From: Bacteroidales bacterium
Lineage (GTDB): Bacteria; Bacteroidota; Bacteroidia; Bacteroidales; UBA932
Assembly (NCBI GenBank): GCA_023667095.1
Contig: JAMPAT010000012.1
Span: 26,380-90,379 of the forward strand
Direction: 5' to 3'
Length of the DNA stretch: 64,000 nt
Shown: positions 1 to 9,104 of the stretch, one piece after another
Numbering within the stretch: position 1 is the stretch's first letter
Layout: every line of letters begins with the position of its first letter
The notes under the pieces: generated by a model
Seen by the model: only the letters and a program-made list of their open reading frames with translations
Told to the model about the DNA's origin: nothing
Database searches by the model: none
Translations under genes and position numbers: made by a program

Positions 1-2787
1 GACTCATACGTCAACGGTACAGCAGCAGACGCAATTGCAAAAGGCAGCCTGACCTCCACAGAAGGCATTTCCAGGATTCCGTTCAGGATAGACTATCCGG
101 AATGGGGACGCTACTTCGTATATATAAAGGACATTACAGGCGGACATTCCTCAGGAGGCATCATTTACGTGGACTGGCCATCATGGAGGGGACGCGCGGA
201 CAGGACAGACCCTGACGGGCTGACAATGCTGACATTCTCCCTGGACAAGAAAAGCTATGTGACAGGCGAGGAGGCAACAGTATTTATTCCTGCTGCAAAA
301 GGTGGAAAGGCACTCGTGAGCCTTGAGAACGGCAGCGGGGTGATTTTTAGGACATGGGTAGATACCGGCAGCAGTGAGACTCCATACAAGTTCAGGATAG
401 AAAAAGGGATGGCTCCTAACTTCTATGTCCACATCACACTTCTCCAGCCGCATGGCAATGTGGAGAATGACCTCCCGATAAGGCTGTATGGAGTGCAGCC
501 TGTGATGGTGAATGACCCCAAGACACATCTGAATCCGGAAATAATCATGCCGGACGTCCTGAGGCCACAGGAGGAATTCACGGTCAAGGTCAAGGAAAAG
601 GACGGACGGCCGATGTCATATACAATTGCAATTGTCGATGAAGGCCTATTGGACATAACTGCATTCAAGACACCTGATCCATGGAATGCAATGTATGCAC
701 GCGAGGCATTGGGAGTCAGGACATGGGACCTCTATGACGAGGTAATCGGCGCATACAGCGGACGTTTCTCCCCTCTTTTCAGCATCGGAGGCGACGAGAA
801 TGTGCTGAAAAGCAACAAGAGGGACAACCGTTTCAACCCTGTCGTAAAATTCATCGGGCCATTCACACTGCCGGCAAAAGGGACAGGTACCCATAAGGTA
901 ACCCTGCCTATGTATATCGGTTCTGTAAAGGCCATGGTGGTGGCATGTTCAGACGGGGCATACGGAAATGCCTCAAAGGCAGTCCCTGTAAGAAGTCCAC
1001 TGATGATTCTTTCATCATTGCCACGTGTTCTCGGCACAGGGGAAAAAGTTTCCCTTCCGGTCAATGTGTTCGCAATGGAGGACAATGTGAAGGACGTCAC
1101 TGTGAAAGTCAGCGTGAGCGGGGCGGCACGGCTTGAGGGGACAGCGTCCAGGACAATCAAGTTCTCCAGGACAGGGGACAAGTTGACAGATTTCAGCATC
1201 ATTACAGCTGAGAAAGGAGGTACAGCTGAGATAAAAATCACGGCAGAGGGAGGCGGCCACAGCGCATCCGAGACGATAAATGTCACTGTAAGGAATCCGG
1301 AACCTGCCGTCACATCCGTATTCCGCGAATCCATTGCCTCGGGAGAGACTTCTGAAATAAGCTACGGCGCATTTCCTGCTGACGACAAGGAGGCGTGGGC
1401 TAAACTCGAGCTGGCAAGCTTCCCGTCAATGGATTTCAGCGGATGCTTCACATTCGTCTCTGACTATTCACATTATTGCTCTGAGCAGCTTTCATCCAAA
1501 GGGCTGACAATGCTGTACCTTTCAGGACTTGTAGACGAAATGGAGCAGGCTGTAGCCAAGGATGCGATTCCGCAGATAATCAAGCTATTGTCATCCCGCC
1601 AGCTTCCGGACGGAGGATTTGTCTACTGGCCAGGACAGGCAAATGCTGATGAGTGGGTAACTTCAATGGCAGGACAGTTCCTCACAGAAGCCGCATCCAA
1701 AGGATATGAAGTCAATGCCGGAGTCCTTGCTTCATGGAAAAATTTCCAGAAACGCTGCGTCAGGAACTACCGCGAAAGCAATCTCTATGACCTGAACGAC
1801 CTTGTACAGGCATACAGGCTCTATACCTTGGCTCTCGCATCCGACCCTGACACTGGTGCAATGAACAGGATGAAATCATCTTCCTCACTTTCCGGCCAGG
1901 CAACATGGAGGCTTGCGGCCGCATACGCCATTGCCGGCAAGAAGTCAATTGCCAGGGAGATGGTATCCGGCATCAGGACAACTGTTGAAGAATACAGGAG
2001 TTCCAACAGGACATACGGTTCCTCCCTCAGGGACAGGGCCATGTACCTGGAGACACTTGTGCTCACCGGAGACATGGCTGCCGCCATAGGACTTGCCGGC
2101 GAGCTTGCATCAGAATTCCAGGGAACTGCATGGTACACTACCCAGAACGTGGCATTCATGTCTGTAGCGATGTCACGTCTTGCAGAGAAGGCGAATACAG
2201 GTGCACTTGATGTAACGATAGGAAACGAAAAGGTGAGAAGCGCAAAATCCGTGTACACATGCTCACTTGACCCTTCGGACAGGAAGGCCATAATAGGCAA
2301 CAATTCCTCAGGGGCAATCTACGCTACAGTGACTACAAGGCGGCAGATGCCGTCAGGAACTGTCAGCGCAGAGGCTTCGGGGCTTGGAATTTCTGTAAAA
2401 TATACCGGCAGCGACGGCAACAGCCTTAATGCAGGACAGCTAATACAGGGCACAGACATATATGCTGACATCACCGTCTCCAACACCGGAGGCGTACAGG
2501 ACTATACAGGCCTGGCACTTACGGTTACAGCACCGTCAGGATGGGATATTTTCAACAGCCGCCTGCTCGGCCTGGAAGAAACAGGACAGGAATATACCTA
2601 TATGGATGTCCGTGACGACAAGGTGATATATTATTTCGACCTCGGCAAAGGCATGCGCAAGACATTCAAGGTAAGGTTCAATGCAGCATATTGCGGAGAT
2701 TTCGTGATTCCTTCCGTAAGATGCGAGGCAATGTATGACCCTGCTGTCTTTGCCCGTACTGCCTCAGGAAGGACTACTGTACGATAA
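1..2787 (+). CDS. Alpha-2-macroglobulin family protein, C-terminal part (5' end outside window)
   Basis: The frame is open from base 1 to the stop at 2787, so about 928 C-terminal residues of a larger protein are visible; bacterial A2Ms of this type usually exceed 1,500 residues. Bacterial alpha-2-macroglobulins are periplasmic, membrane-anchored protease traps. The visible part contains the A2M core domain (beta-sandwich, then an alpha/alpha-toroid rich in Ala/Leu helices around 1480-2200) and a C-terminal beta domain. The bait-thioester signature usually reads C-[LG]-E-Q; here it is C-S-E-Q, the Cys codon being at 1477. Cys, Glu and Gln are kept, so a thioester could still form. pbpC follows 90 bp downstream on the same strand, the pairing also seen for yfhM-pbpC in enterobacteria, which supports a role in protecting the envelope after wall damage. 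The start, signal peptide and N-terminal MG domains cannot be judged. Confidence 0.9.
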   Translation, partial: DSYVNGTAADAIAKGSLTSTEGISRIPFRIDYPEWGRYFVYIKDITGGHSSGGIIYVDWPSWRGRADRTDPDGLTMLTFSLDKKSYVTGEEATVFIPAAKGGKALVSLENGSGVIFRTWVDTGSSETPYKFRIEKGMAPNFYVHITLLQPHGNVENDLPIRLYGVQPVMVNDPKTHLNPEIIMPDVLRPQEEFTVKVKEKDGRPMSYTIAIVDEGLLDITAFKTPDPWNAMYAREALGVRTWDLYDEVIGAYSGRFSPLFSIGGDENVLKSNKRDNRFNPVVKFIGPFTLPAKGTGTHKVTLPMYIGSVKAMVVACSDGAYGNASKAVPVRSPLMILSSLPRVLGTGEKVSLPVNVFAMEDNVKDVTVKVSVSGAARLEGTASRTIKFSRTGDKLTDFSIITAEKGGTAEIKITAEGGGHSASETINVTVRNPEPAVTSVFRESIASGETSEISYGAFPADDKEAWAKLELASFPSMDFSGCFTFVSDYSHYCSEQLSSKGLTMLYLSGLVDEMEQAVAKDAIPQIIKLLSSRQLPDGGFVYWPGQANADEWVTSMAGQFLTEAASKGYEVNAGVLASWKNFQKRCVRNYRESNLYDLNDLVQAYRLYTLALASDPDTGAMNRMKSSSSLSGQATWRLAAAYAIAGKKSIAREMVSGIRTTVEEYRSSNRTYGSSLRDRAMYLETLVLTGDMAAAIGLAGELASEFQGTAWYTTQNVAFMSVAMSRLAEKANTGALDVTIGNEKVRSAKSVYTCSLDPSDRKAIIGNNSSGAIYATVTTRRQMPSGTVSAEASGLGISVKYTGSDGNSLNAGQLIQGTDIYADITVSNTGGVQDYTGLALTVTAPSGWDIFNSRLLGLEETGQEYTYMDVRDDKVIYYFDLGKGMRKTFKVRFNAAYCGDFVIPSVRCEAMYDPAVFARTASGRTTVR

Positions 2788-2877
2788 CCCGCAATATATA
2801 TCGTACAGCAGCCAACATGAAGAAATGGGCAATTAATTATCCTGAAAATTAAATGCGGTAAATCAAACAGCTTACGG

Positions 2878-5361
2878 TTGAATAGGATCCCGACATATAT
2901 CAGAAAGCACAAGGTGAAGAGCGCATTGCTTTTCACCTTCACTGTCATGGCTGTACTCTACTGGTTTTCCCTTCCACGCGACCTTTTCAAAGGTATCCCC
3001 TGTTCCACAGTCGTCACCGACCGCAACGGGGAACTTCTCGGGGCACGTATAGCCGATGACGGACAATGGAGATTCCCTCCGTCCGGCACTGTACCACCAA
3101 GGTTTGCTGAAGCACTCATCATGTTTGAAGACAAGGCTTTCCGCTACCATCCTGGAGTCAATCCGGCATCACTGGCAAGGGCTGCATGGCAGAATCTCCG
3201 TTCGCACAGCATCGTCAGCGGAGGAAGTACAATCACAATGCAGACAATCAGGCTTTCACGTGACAGGAAAAAGCGGAATCTCTGGCAAAAAGGCATTGAG
3301 GCAATACTCGCGACAAGGCTTGAAATAAGGTACAGCAAAGACGAGATCCTTGCCATGTATGCAGCCCATGCCCCGTTCGGTGGCAATGTGGTCGGGCTGG
3401 AAGCTGCCTCATGGAGATATTTCGGAAGGCCTCCCGGTGAATTGTCATGGGCTGAGTCTGCCACCCTTGCCGTACTGCCCAACGCCCCTGCAGCCATCCA
3501 TCCAGGCAAGAACAGGGACGCGCTGAAAGCCAAACGCGACAGGCTTCTGAGACGTCTGTATGAGAAAGGCAGGATTGACAGCCTTACATTTGCCCTTGCC
3601 TGCGATGAGCCTCTGCCTTCCGCACCTCTTCCGTTGCCGCAATATGCCCCGCACCTGACGGAATGGTATTGCCGGAACGCAAAAGGGCGTGAGACACGGA
3701 CATCCATTGACCTCAGTCTGCAGAAACGTGTGGAACAGACAGTCGGGAGATGGCATGGAGAATTCATGCACTCAGGCATAGATGCCATTGCTGCAGTTGT
3801 GTTCGATGTGCATACAATGGAAGCCGTGGCATATTGCGGAAATGCGGGCTACGGGAGCGGACGGCCTGGATGCGAAGTGGATGCAGCGCGCTCCCCGCGG
3901 AGCACCGGAAGCATACTGAAGCCTTTCCTCTATTGTGCATTGCTGCAGGAGGGCGAAATTCTGCCAAAGACATTGCTTCCGGATATACCTGTCAATATCA
4001 ACGGGTTCTCTCCCCAGAACTTCGACAGGAAATTCTATGGGGCTGTCCCGGCAGATGAAGCCCTCGCAAGGTCACTGAATGTCCCTGCCGTGCATTCATT
4101 GCGGAAATACGGTCCGGCAAAATTCCACAGCCTGCTGCGCGAGGCTGGAATGACCACACTTACAAGACCGGCATCTGACTATGGGCTGTCGCTGATTCTC
4201 GGAGGAGCAGAGGGGACATTATATGAGATTGCAGCCATATATGCGAGGATGGCCGGGATGCTGGAGCCAGCAAACCAGATGCTTCTTGAAACAGCGACTT
4301 CTACATCAGCTTCAGATAAAACGGCCCCAAAAATTTCATCCGAAGTTTCTGGACCGGCAAATAGTTCCTCAAACAGGACACATCACAGACTCCCAAAAGA
4401 CAGTAAAGAATGTAAATCCGATTCCGGTTCCGGCATGAAGGCAACATTGGAGTCAAAGCCATTTCCACTGAACGACAGGATGGCAATATACTACACATTC
4501 GAGGCGTTGAAGGAAGTCAACAGGCCTGACGAGATGGACTGGAGAATGATATCCTCAGTACGCAAAGTCGCATGGAAGACAGGCACCAGCTATGGATTCC
4601 GGGATGCATGGGCAGTCGGGGTGACACCGGACTATGTTGTCGGGGTATGGGTCGGGAATGCTCAGGGACAGGGAAGCCCAGGGCTTGTCGGGGCACGCAC
4701 AGCAGGCCCGGCAATGTTTGACATTTTCAATCTTCTTCCGTCCTCGGGTTGGTTTGAAATGCCTGGCTACGGAGAATATGCAACAGCCGAAGTCTGCAAG
4801 CAGTCAGGCCATCTGAAAGGCCAGTACTGCGAAGAATGTGATACAGTCATGCTCCCGAAAGCGGCCATGAGGAGCACCCCATGCCCATACCATTTCCCTG
4901 CCGGGGAGCAGTCTCCAGCTGAAGCTGAAAGCCAAGGCACCAGGGTAACCAAGGACAAGATCATAGACAGCAGTGAAGACGCCACTTCCATGCAAAGCAT
5001 ATTCATGCTCCCTCCTGCAATGGAGTGGTACTACAAAGAGCATCATCCGGAATACAGGTCCGCCTCAATGCAACGCAGGCATTCTGCACTTGCAGGCAAA
5101 GGCCCGATGGAGTTCATCTATCCCGAAAGCGGCAGTACAATAATGCTCCCCCGCCAGCTCGACGGCAGAGAAGGCAATGCGGTCTTCCATATAGCCCATT
5201 CCAATCCAGATGCAACAGTGTTCTGGCATATTGACGGCCACTATTCAGGCTCAACCAGATTCATACACCAGCTTAGCCTGCACCCCTCCTCCGGCCATCA
5301 CACCTGCACTGCAGTCGATGATGCAGGCAATTCTGTCAGCGTGGGGTTTGAGGTTGAGTAA
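2878..5361 (+). CDS. pbpC: Penicillin-binding protein 1C (bifunctional transglycosylase/transpeptidase)
   Basis: An 827-residue class A penicillin-binding protein that polymerises and may cross-link peptidoglycan at the outer face of the inner membrane. Order of parts: one membrane anchor (about residues 14-32); GT51 glycosyltransferase with catalytic Glu84 in IMFEDKAF and the GGSTITMQ motif; transpeptidase with SxxK at Ser345 (GSILKPF), SLN, and KTGTS at Lys567; then a BiPBP_C domain from about residue 740. The start is a TTG, since no ATG occurs until after the basic N-terminus; start confidence is moderate. A Ser/Thr/Lys-rich stretch (about residues 475-525, bases 4290-4450) sits inside the transpeptidase domain and looks like a lineage-specific loop. 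It lies 90 bp after the A2M gene with no promoter motif between, so the two are probably one transcript. Confidence 0.93.
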   Translation: MNRIPTYIRKHKVKSALLFTFTVMAVLYWFSLPRDLFKGIPCSTVVTDRNGELLGARIADDGQWRFPPSGTVPPRFAEALIMFEDKAFRYHPGVNPASLARAAWQNLRSHSIVSGGSTITMQTIRLSRDRKKRNLWQKGIEAILATRLEIRYSKDEILAMYAAHAPFGGNVVGLEAASWRYFGRPPGELSWAESATLAVLPNAPAAIHPGKNRDALKAKRDRLLRRLYEKGRIDSLTFALACDEPLPSAPLPLPQYAPHLTEWYCRNAKGRETRTSIDLSLQKRVEQTVGRWHGEFMHSGIDAIAAVVFDVHTMEAVAYCGNAGYGSGRPGCEVDAARSPRSTGSILKPFLYCALLQEGEILPKTLLPDIPVNINGFSPQNFDRKFYGAVPADEALARSLNVPAVHSLRKYGPAKFHSLLREAGMTTLTRPASDYGLSLILGGAEGTLYEIAAIYARMAGMLEPANQMLLETATSTSASDKTAPKISSEVSGPANSSSNRTHHRLPKDSKECKSDSGSGMKATLESKPFPLNDRMAIYYTFEALKEVNRPDEMDWRMISSVRKVAWKTGTSYGFRDAWAVGVTPDYVVGVWVGNAQGQGSPGLVGARTAGPAMFDIFNLLPSSGWFEMPGYGEYATAEVCKQSGHLKGQYCEECDTVMLPKAAMRSTPCPYHFPAGEQSPAEAESQGTRVTKDKIIDSSEDATSMQSIFMLPPAMEWYYKEHHPEYRSASMQRRHSALAGKGPMEFIYPESGSTIMLPRQLDGREGNAVFHIAHSNPDATVFWHIDGHYSGSTRFIHQLSLHPSSGHHTCTAVDDAGNSVSVGFEVE
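4290..4450 (+). other. Low-complexity Ser/Thr/Lys-rich insert inside the PbpC transpeptidase domain
   Basis: In-frame segment coding for roughly 50 residues dominated by S, T, K, N and P, located between the SLN motif and KTG motif of pbpC. It carries no recognised motif, and reading frame is maintained. Probably a disordered loop. Confidence 0.5.
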
Positions 5362-5458
5362 GACAGCACAGCCTGTAACTTCCCTGCCGGTCACATGAAA
5401 TTCGGGCAATCCAATATAACGTAAATTCTATAAAAACAACTAAAACAGTGTCAATTAT

Positions 5459-5680
5459 TTAGAGTCTCCTTCCTTGCTTGATGCAATCATAAGTTTCGAT
5501 ATATTTCTGATAGAAATCAAAATATGAAAATGCAATTTCTTGATGATTCTCAGAGAAATTTCGCACTTTTGCCATGAGGTTTTCAACTTCATTTCCTCTG
5601 AAATAGCCCTTTCCACAGGATTCGAAGGAATTCTTTTTTCCTCTATCTAAGACATGAAAATTATATCATATCAGCAATCA
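5459..5680 (-). pseudogene. Short unidentified coding remnant
   Basis: On the minus strand a frame is open for about 70 codons, ending in KQGRRL and a TAA at 5459-5461. The peptide includes GYFRGNEVENLMAKVRNF and has ordinary amino acid composition, unlike the AT-rich DNA around it. The only in-frame ATG gives about 38 residues. I do not recognise the family; it could be the C-terminal tail of a lost gene or chance. Confidence 0.25.
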
Positions 5681-5850
5681 ATCGATTGTAAATTTTAGGA
5701 ACATTTCACGACTGTTCCTGGATTAGCCGTGAAGTTCGCGACAGAGCGATGTCCGGAATGTTCAAGCTGAGCCATGTTCATGAGTTCATCATTGACAGTC
5801 GACTGTTGATTTGAGATATATGCCTATGATGCGTCTGTGCCACCGCAGTT

Positions 5851-5919
5851 TGCCAATGGGCGAGCACGCAAAAGTGCCATGGAGAGCGTAGAATGGGGAT
5901 TTGCGTGCCCAGTGGCACT
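5851..5919. repeat. Long interrupted inverted repeat with competing pairings
   Basis: Arm 5851-5872 pairs with 5900-5917 over about 18 bp with one mismatch and a 4-nt bulge. The first loop segment, AGTGCCA at 5873-5879, is also perfectly complementary to TGGCACT at 5913-5919, so two alternative helices share the right arm; in one arrangement (5864-5872 with 5900-5908, and 5873-5879 with 5913-5919) they form the order of an H-type pseudoknot. A run of A follows at 5920-5926. Confidence 0.6.
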
Positions 5920-6613
5920 AAAAAAAGGCGCATGAAGCACGCTTCTGAAAATTAAACAATTATTACTCAGTAAATTATGATTTTGAAGTATGCTCGCTCA
6001 ATGGCAAAACTTCTACACACTTCCCCTATGCAGAAATGCTTCAGGCAATTGTAGCCACTGAAATGGAACAAAGCCATGCTACAGAACCATGCTCGTAATC
6101 ACCTCCGGATTCGACAGCCTCGGGGCCGACAGCTTTTGAGCACCGTGGTATTCCAGCCTGTGCTTTTCACTCTTTGCTTCACCCGTTTACCTTGATGAAT
6201 TATCATATATTTTGCAGAAATCATCTGCCACACAGAAAATTTCAGTAATTCTGTCTTCGGTGATTATCATGGCGGTTGCTTTTTTGATCTTTTTTTGCTT
6301 ATCCAGACGCACAAAACTTTTATTATTTTACTAATATTCAATTAATTCTATTTAATAAATTTCATCAGACTGACGTTATGATACATTTCTATGATATAGG
6401 CTTCTGGCAGTCTTGTCACTTGTCTGGCAATCTCCTTCCGTATCGGGCAGCACATGAAATCATAGGGCAAAGCTAAAGACAGCACATTGTTTATCTGTGC
6501 AGCTTTCGATGTCTTGTTCCATGTCAGGCATCGCATAAAATCATAATATTCTAAGTATAAATCATTTGCATTTTCAGCAAATGGCAGGTGCCATGTTTTT
6601 TGAGGGGACCTGC

Positions 6614-6656
6614 CACCGGAATATGCATTATACGCACTATATCGCACATTCCGGTG
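6614..6656. repeat. Inverted repeat (hairpin)
   Basis: CACCGGAAT at 6614-6622 and ATTCCGGTG at 6648-6656 are perfect inverted copies with a 25-nt loop. No T-run follows, so it is not an obvious terminator. Confidence 0.5.
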
Positions 6657-6732
6657 CCCGACCGGAAACAGAATATGGCAATAACAAGGGCAGATGTTGA
6701 CAAATCGCTTTAATCAATCTGCGACATATCCT

Positions 6733-6752
6733 TTGTTTATTCCAATAAACAA
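6733..6752. repeat. AT-rich palindrome upstream of the M13 peptidase gene
   Basis: TTGTTTATT (6733-6741) and AATAAACAA (6744-6752) form a perfect 9-bp inverted repeat with a 2-nt centre. It lies about 180 bp upstream of the TATATTTG element; it could be an operator or simply an AT-rich cruciform. Confidence 0.4.
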
Positions 6753-6930
6753 GAAAAATGTCTAACGGATTAAACAGATGGTCAGTTCAAGTCAAAATGA
6801 CTTATACACAAAATGAAATTAGCGTGTTTCTGTATTGCCAACAAGATTCTTACATAAATTTCCGGAAATTTCACCCCATCCAGGAATACATTAATCAAAA
6901 TAAGACACACACTTTACCACAAAAAGACAG

Positions 6931-6938
6931 TATATTTG
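6931..6938 (+). promoter_or_regulatory. Promoter -7 element for the M13 peptidase gene
   Basis: TATATTTG fits the Bacteroidota -7 consensus TAnnTTTG and lies 25 nt before the ATG at 6964. No clear -33 TTTG is visible at the expected spacing. Confidence 0.6.
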
Positions 6939-6963
6939 CGCCCGTTTTTATAAAAGACAGGAA

Positions 6964-8997
6964 ATGAAACAGTTTAACAGACTTTCAATTGTAGCGTTGC
7001 TTGCCCTATCCATGCTGGCAGCCTGCACACAAAGGCCGGCTAAGGTTGCCGGAATCTACTATGAGAACATGGATACCACAGTCCGTCCTGGTGACGACTT
7101 CGCAAGATATGCCACAGGGAAATGGATTGACCACAATCCGCAGCCGCCTGAGTACCCTATGTGGGGAACAGTGCACAAGGTTGATGACGACAACACAAAG
7201 ATGCTCGCAGCGATGATCCAGGAAATTGCTGCCGGACAGCACAGGACAGGGAGCATAGAGCAGAAGATTGGAGACCTCTACAATATGGCAATGGACTCAA
7301 CCCGTCTCAATGCAGAGGGGGCAGCACCTATAGCCGCACGTCTGCAGGAAATCCAGGCAATCAGTTCGCGAGAAGAACTTCTGCACGACTGCGCGACAAG
7401 GCACGAGGAACTTCTTTTCTCCCTCTATGTAAGTACAGACCAGAAAGATGCAGACAACCATATAGTTGGCATCAGCCAGGGAGGGCTGTCACTCGGAAAC
7501 AGGGACTATTACCTTTCTGACGAACCGCAGACAGTTGCCATACGCGAAGCAATGAAAGAGCATATTGTCAACCTCTTCAAGCTGGCCGGATATCCTGAGA
7601 ATGTTGCTACAGACAAGATGAACAGGATATGGTCAGTGGAGAGCGAGCTTGCAGTTCCTTACTATTCACAGGAAATGCAGCGCAACCCGGAGGCCAACTA
7701 CCACAAGATCAGTATTGATTCACTCACTGCAATATGTGGCGGATTCGACTGGAAGACATTCCTTAAGGAATACAGATATGACAAGACAGACGTTGTGGAC
7801 CTCGGCCAGCCTGAACCTGTGGCAAAGGCATGCGAAATTCTCATGACAGCATCACTTGACGACCTCAAGGCCATATACGAGTGGAATGTCATTTCAGGTG
7901 CATCAAGCTACCTTTCAGATGATTTCTCTGATGAGAACTTTGATTTCAGCCGCAAGATCTACGGTGTACAGGAGAAGACACCAAGGTGGAAAAGCGCGGA
8001 ATCACTTGTGGACAACCTTATGAGTGATGCTGTAGGCCAGATGTTCGTAGCCAAATATTTCCCGGCAGAGGCAAAGAAAGAAATGCTTGAGATGATAGGA
8101 AATCTCCAGAAGGCACTGGCAGAACGCATCAAGGCACAGGAATGGATGAGTGAAAGTACAAAGGCCACTGCACTTGAGAAACTTGCAGCATATACAGTAA
8201 AGGTAGGATACCCAGACAAATGGGACGACATCAGCGGTCTTGTCATAGACCCGTCTAAATCATTGTACGAAAACATAGTAGCCGCATCAGAATTCTATTG
8301 GGAGATGGACTATGCCAAACGCTACAACAAGCCTGTAGACAAGAGCGAATGGCAGATGCCTGCACAGATGGTCAACGCATACTATGACCCGACCACCAAT
8401 GAAATCTGCTTCCCTGCAGGCTTCCTCCAGCCGCCTCTCTTCGACCTGAATGCAGATGCTGCGGCCAACTACGGCTCAATAGGCGTAGTAATCGGACATG
8501 AGATGACCCACGGATTCGATGACCAAGGACGCCAGTACACAAAGGACGGCAACCTCGAAGACTGGTGGGCACCGGAAGATGCAGAGAAATTCAAGGAGCC
8601 TTGCGACAGGATGACAGAATTCTTCAACTCCCTCTGGGTAATCCCTGGAGAACTTCACGCCAACGGTGCGACATGTCTCGGTGAGAATATAGCAGACCAC
8701 GGAGGACTCAACATCGCATACGATGCATTCCAGATGTGGCAGAAGAAACATGGCCGTCTACCTGACGACAACGGATTCACCCCTGAGCAGAGATTCTTCC
8801 TTTCATACGCCAATGTATGGGCAGGAACAGCCTCAGAGGAAATAATGAGGTATCTTACCATGATGGACGTACACTCCATTGCCCACCTGCGTGTCAACGG
8901 AGGACTTGCACAGTGCGACTACTGGTATGACGCCTTCAACATACAGCTGGGAGATGCGCTGTATGTCGCCCCTGAGGACAGGGTGAAAATCTGGTAG
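6964..8997 (+). CDS. pepO: M13 family zinc metallopeptidase, lipoprotein (PepO/neprilysin type)
   Basis: A 677-residue endopeptidase of the neprilysin family, which cleaves short peptides. The N-terminus is a lipoprotein signal with the lipobox LAAC (Cys21), so the enzyme is anchored at the envelope, probably facing the periplasm or surface. The large M13 N-terminal helical domain is followed by the catalytic domain with HEMTH at residues 512-516 (two zinc ligands and the base Glu), the third ligand in ENIADHGG, and the substrate-binding NAYY segment. The C-terminus ends in KIW, as in other Bacteroidota members of the family. The gene is monocistronic: its own TATATTTG element upstream and a strong terminator at 9016-9053. 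Start chosen because the signal peptide begins exactly there. Confidence 0.94.
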   Translation: MKQFNRLSIVALLALSMLAACTQRPAKVAGIYYENMDTTVRPGDDFARYATGKWIDHNPQPPEYPMWGTVHKVDDDNTKMLAAMIQEIAAGQHRTGSIEQKIGDLYNMAMDSTRLNAEGAAPIAARLQEIQAISSREELLHDCATRHEELLFSLYVSTDQKDADNHIVGISQGGLSLGNRDYYLSDEPQTVAIREAMKEHIVNLFKLAGYPENVATDKMNRIWSVESELAVPYYSQEMQRNPEANYHKISIDSLTAICGGFDWKTFLKEYRYDKTDVVDLGQPEPVAKACEILMTASLDDLKAIYEWNVISGASSYLSDDFSDENFDFSRKIYGVQEKTPRWKSAESLVDNLMSDAVGQMFVAKYFPAEAKKEMLEMIGNLQKALAERIKAQEWMSESTKATALEKLAAYTVKVGYPDKWDDISGLVIDPSKSLYENIVAASEFYWEMDYAKRYNKPVDKSEWQMPAQMVNAYYDPTTNEICFPAGFLQPPLFDLNADAAANYGSIGVVIGHEMTHGFDDQGRQYTKDGNLEDWWAPEDAEKFKEPCDRMTEFFNSLWVIPGELHANGATCLGENIADHGGLNIAYDAFQMWQKKHGRLPDDNGFTPEQRFFLSYANVWAGTASEEIMRYLTMMDVHSIAHLRVNGGLAQCDYWYDAFNIQLGDALYVAPEDRVKIW

Positions 8998-9015
8998 CCA
9001 ACAAAAATCCCCAAT

Positions 9016-9053
9016 AAAAATGCCGGCCCAAAAGCAATTGGACCGGCATTTTT
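9016..9053. terminator. Bidirectional terminator between the M13 peptidase and aldose 1-epimerase genes
   Basis: AAAAATGCCGG and CCGGCATTTTT form a GC-rich stem flanked by A-run and T-run, so it can act on both convergent genes. Confidence 0.85.
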
Positions 9054-9104
9054 ATATTCGCCGTTTTCCTTTTCCGCACAGATGCCTGCACAGGAGAAGA
9101 CAGC

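Larger units (their letters stand above)
5362..6963. other. Gene-poor interval (1.6 kb) with inverted repeats and remnants
   Basis: No convincing gene lies between pbpC and the M13 peptidase. The stretch is AT-rich and contains a small minus-strand coding remnant (5459-5680), a long interrupted inverted repeat (5851-5917), two hairpins (6614-6656 and 6733-6752), and a TATATTTG promoter for the next gene (6931). A 99-codon minus-strand ORF at 6348-6647 has no family features and contains an imperfect internal repeat; I do not call it. Confidence 0.7.

Noticed and set aside
6348..6647. 99-codon minus-strand ORF in the 5.4-6.9 kb gap
   Set aside because: No promoter element, no recognisable family, and a composition shaped by an internal DNA repeat and AT-richness.
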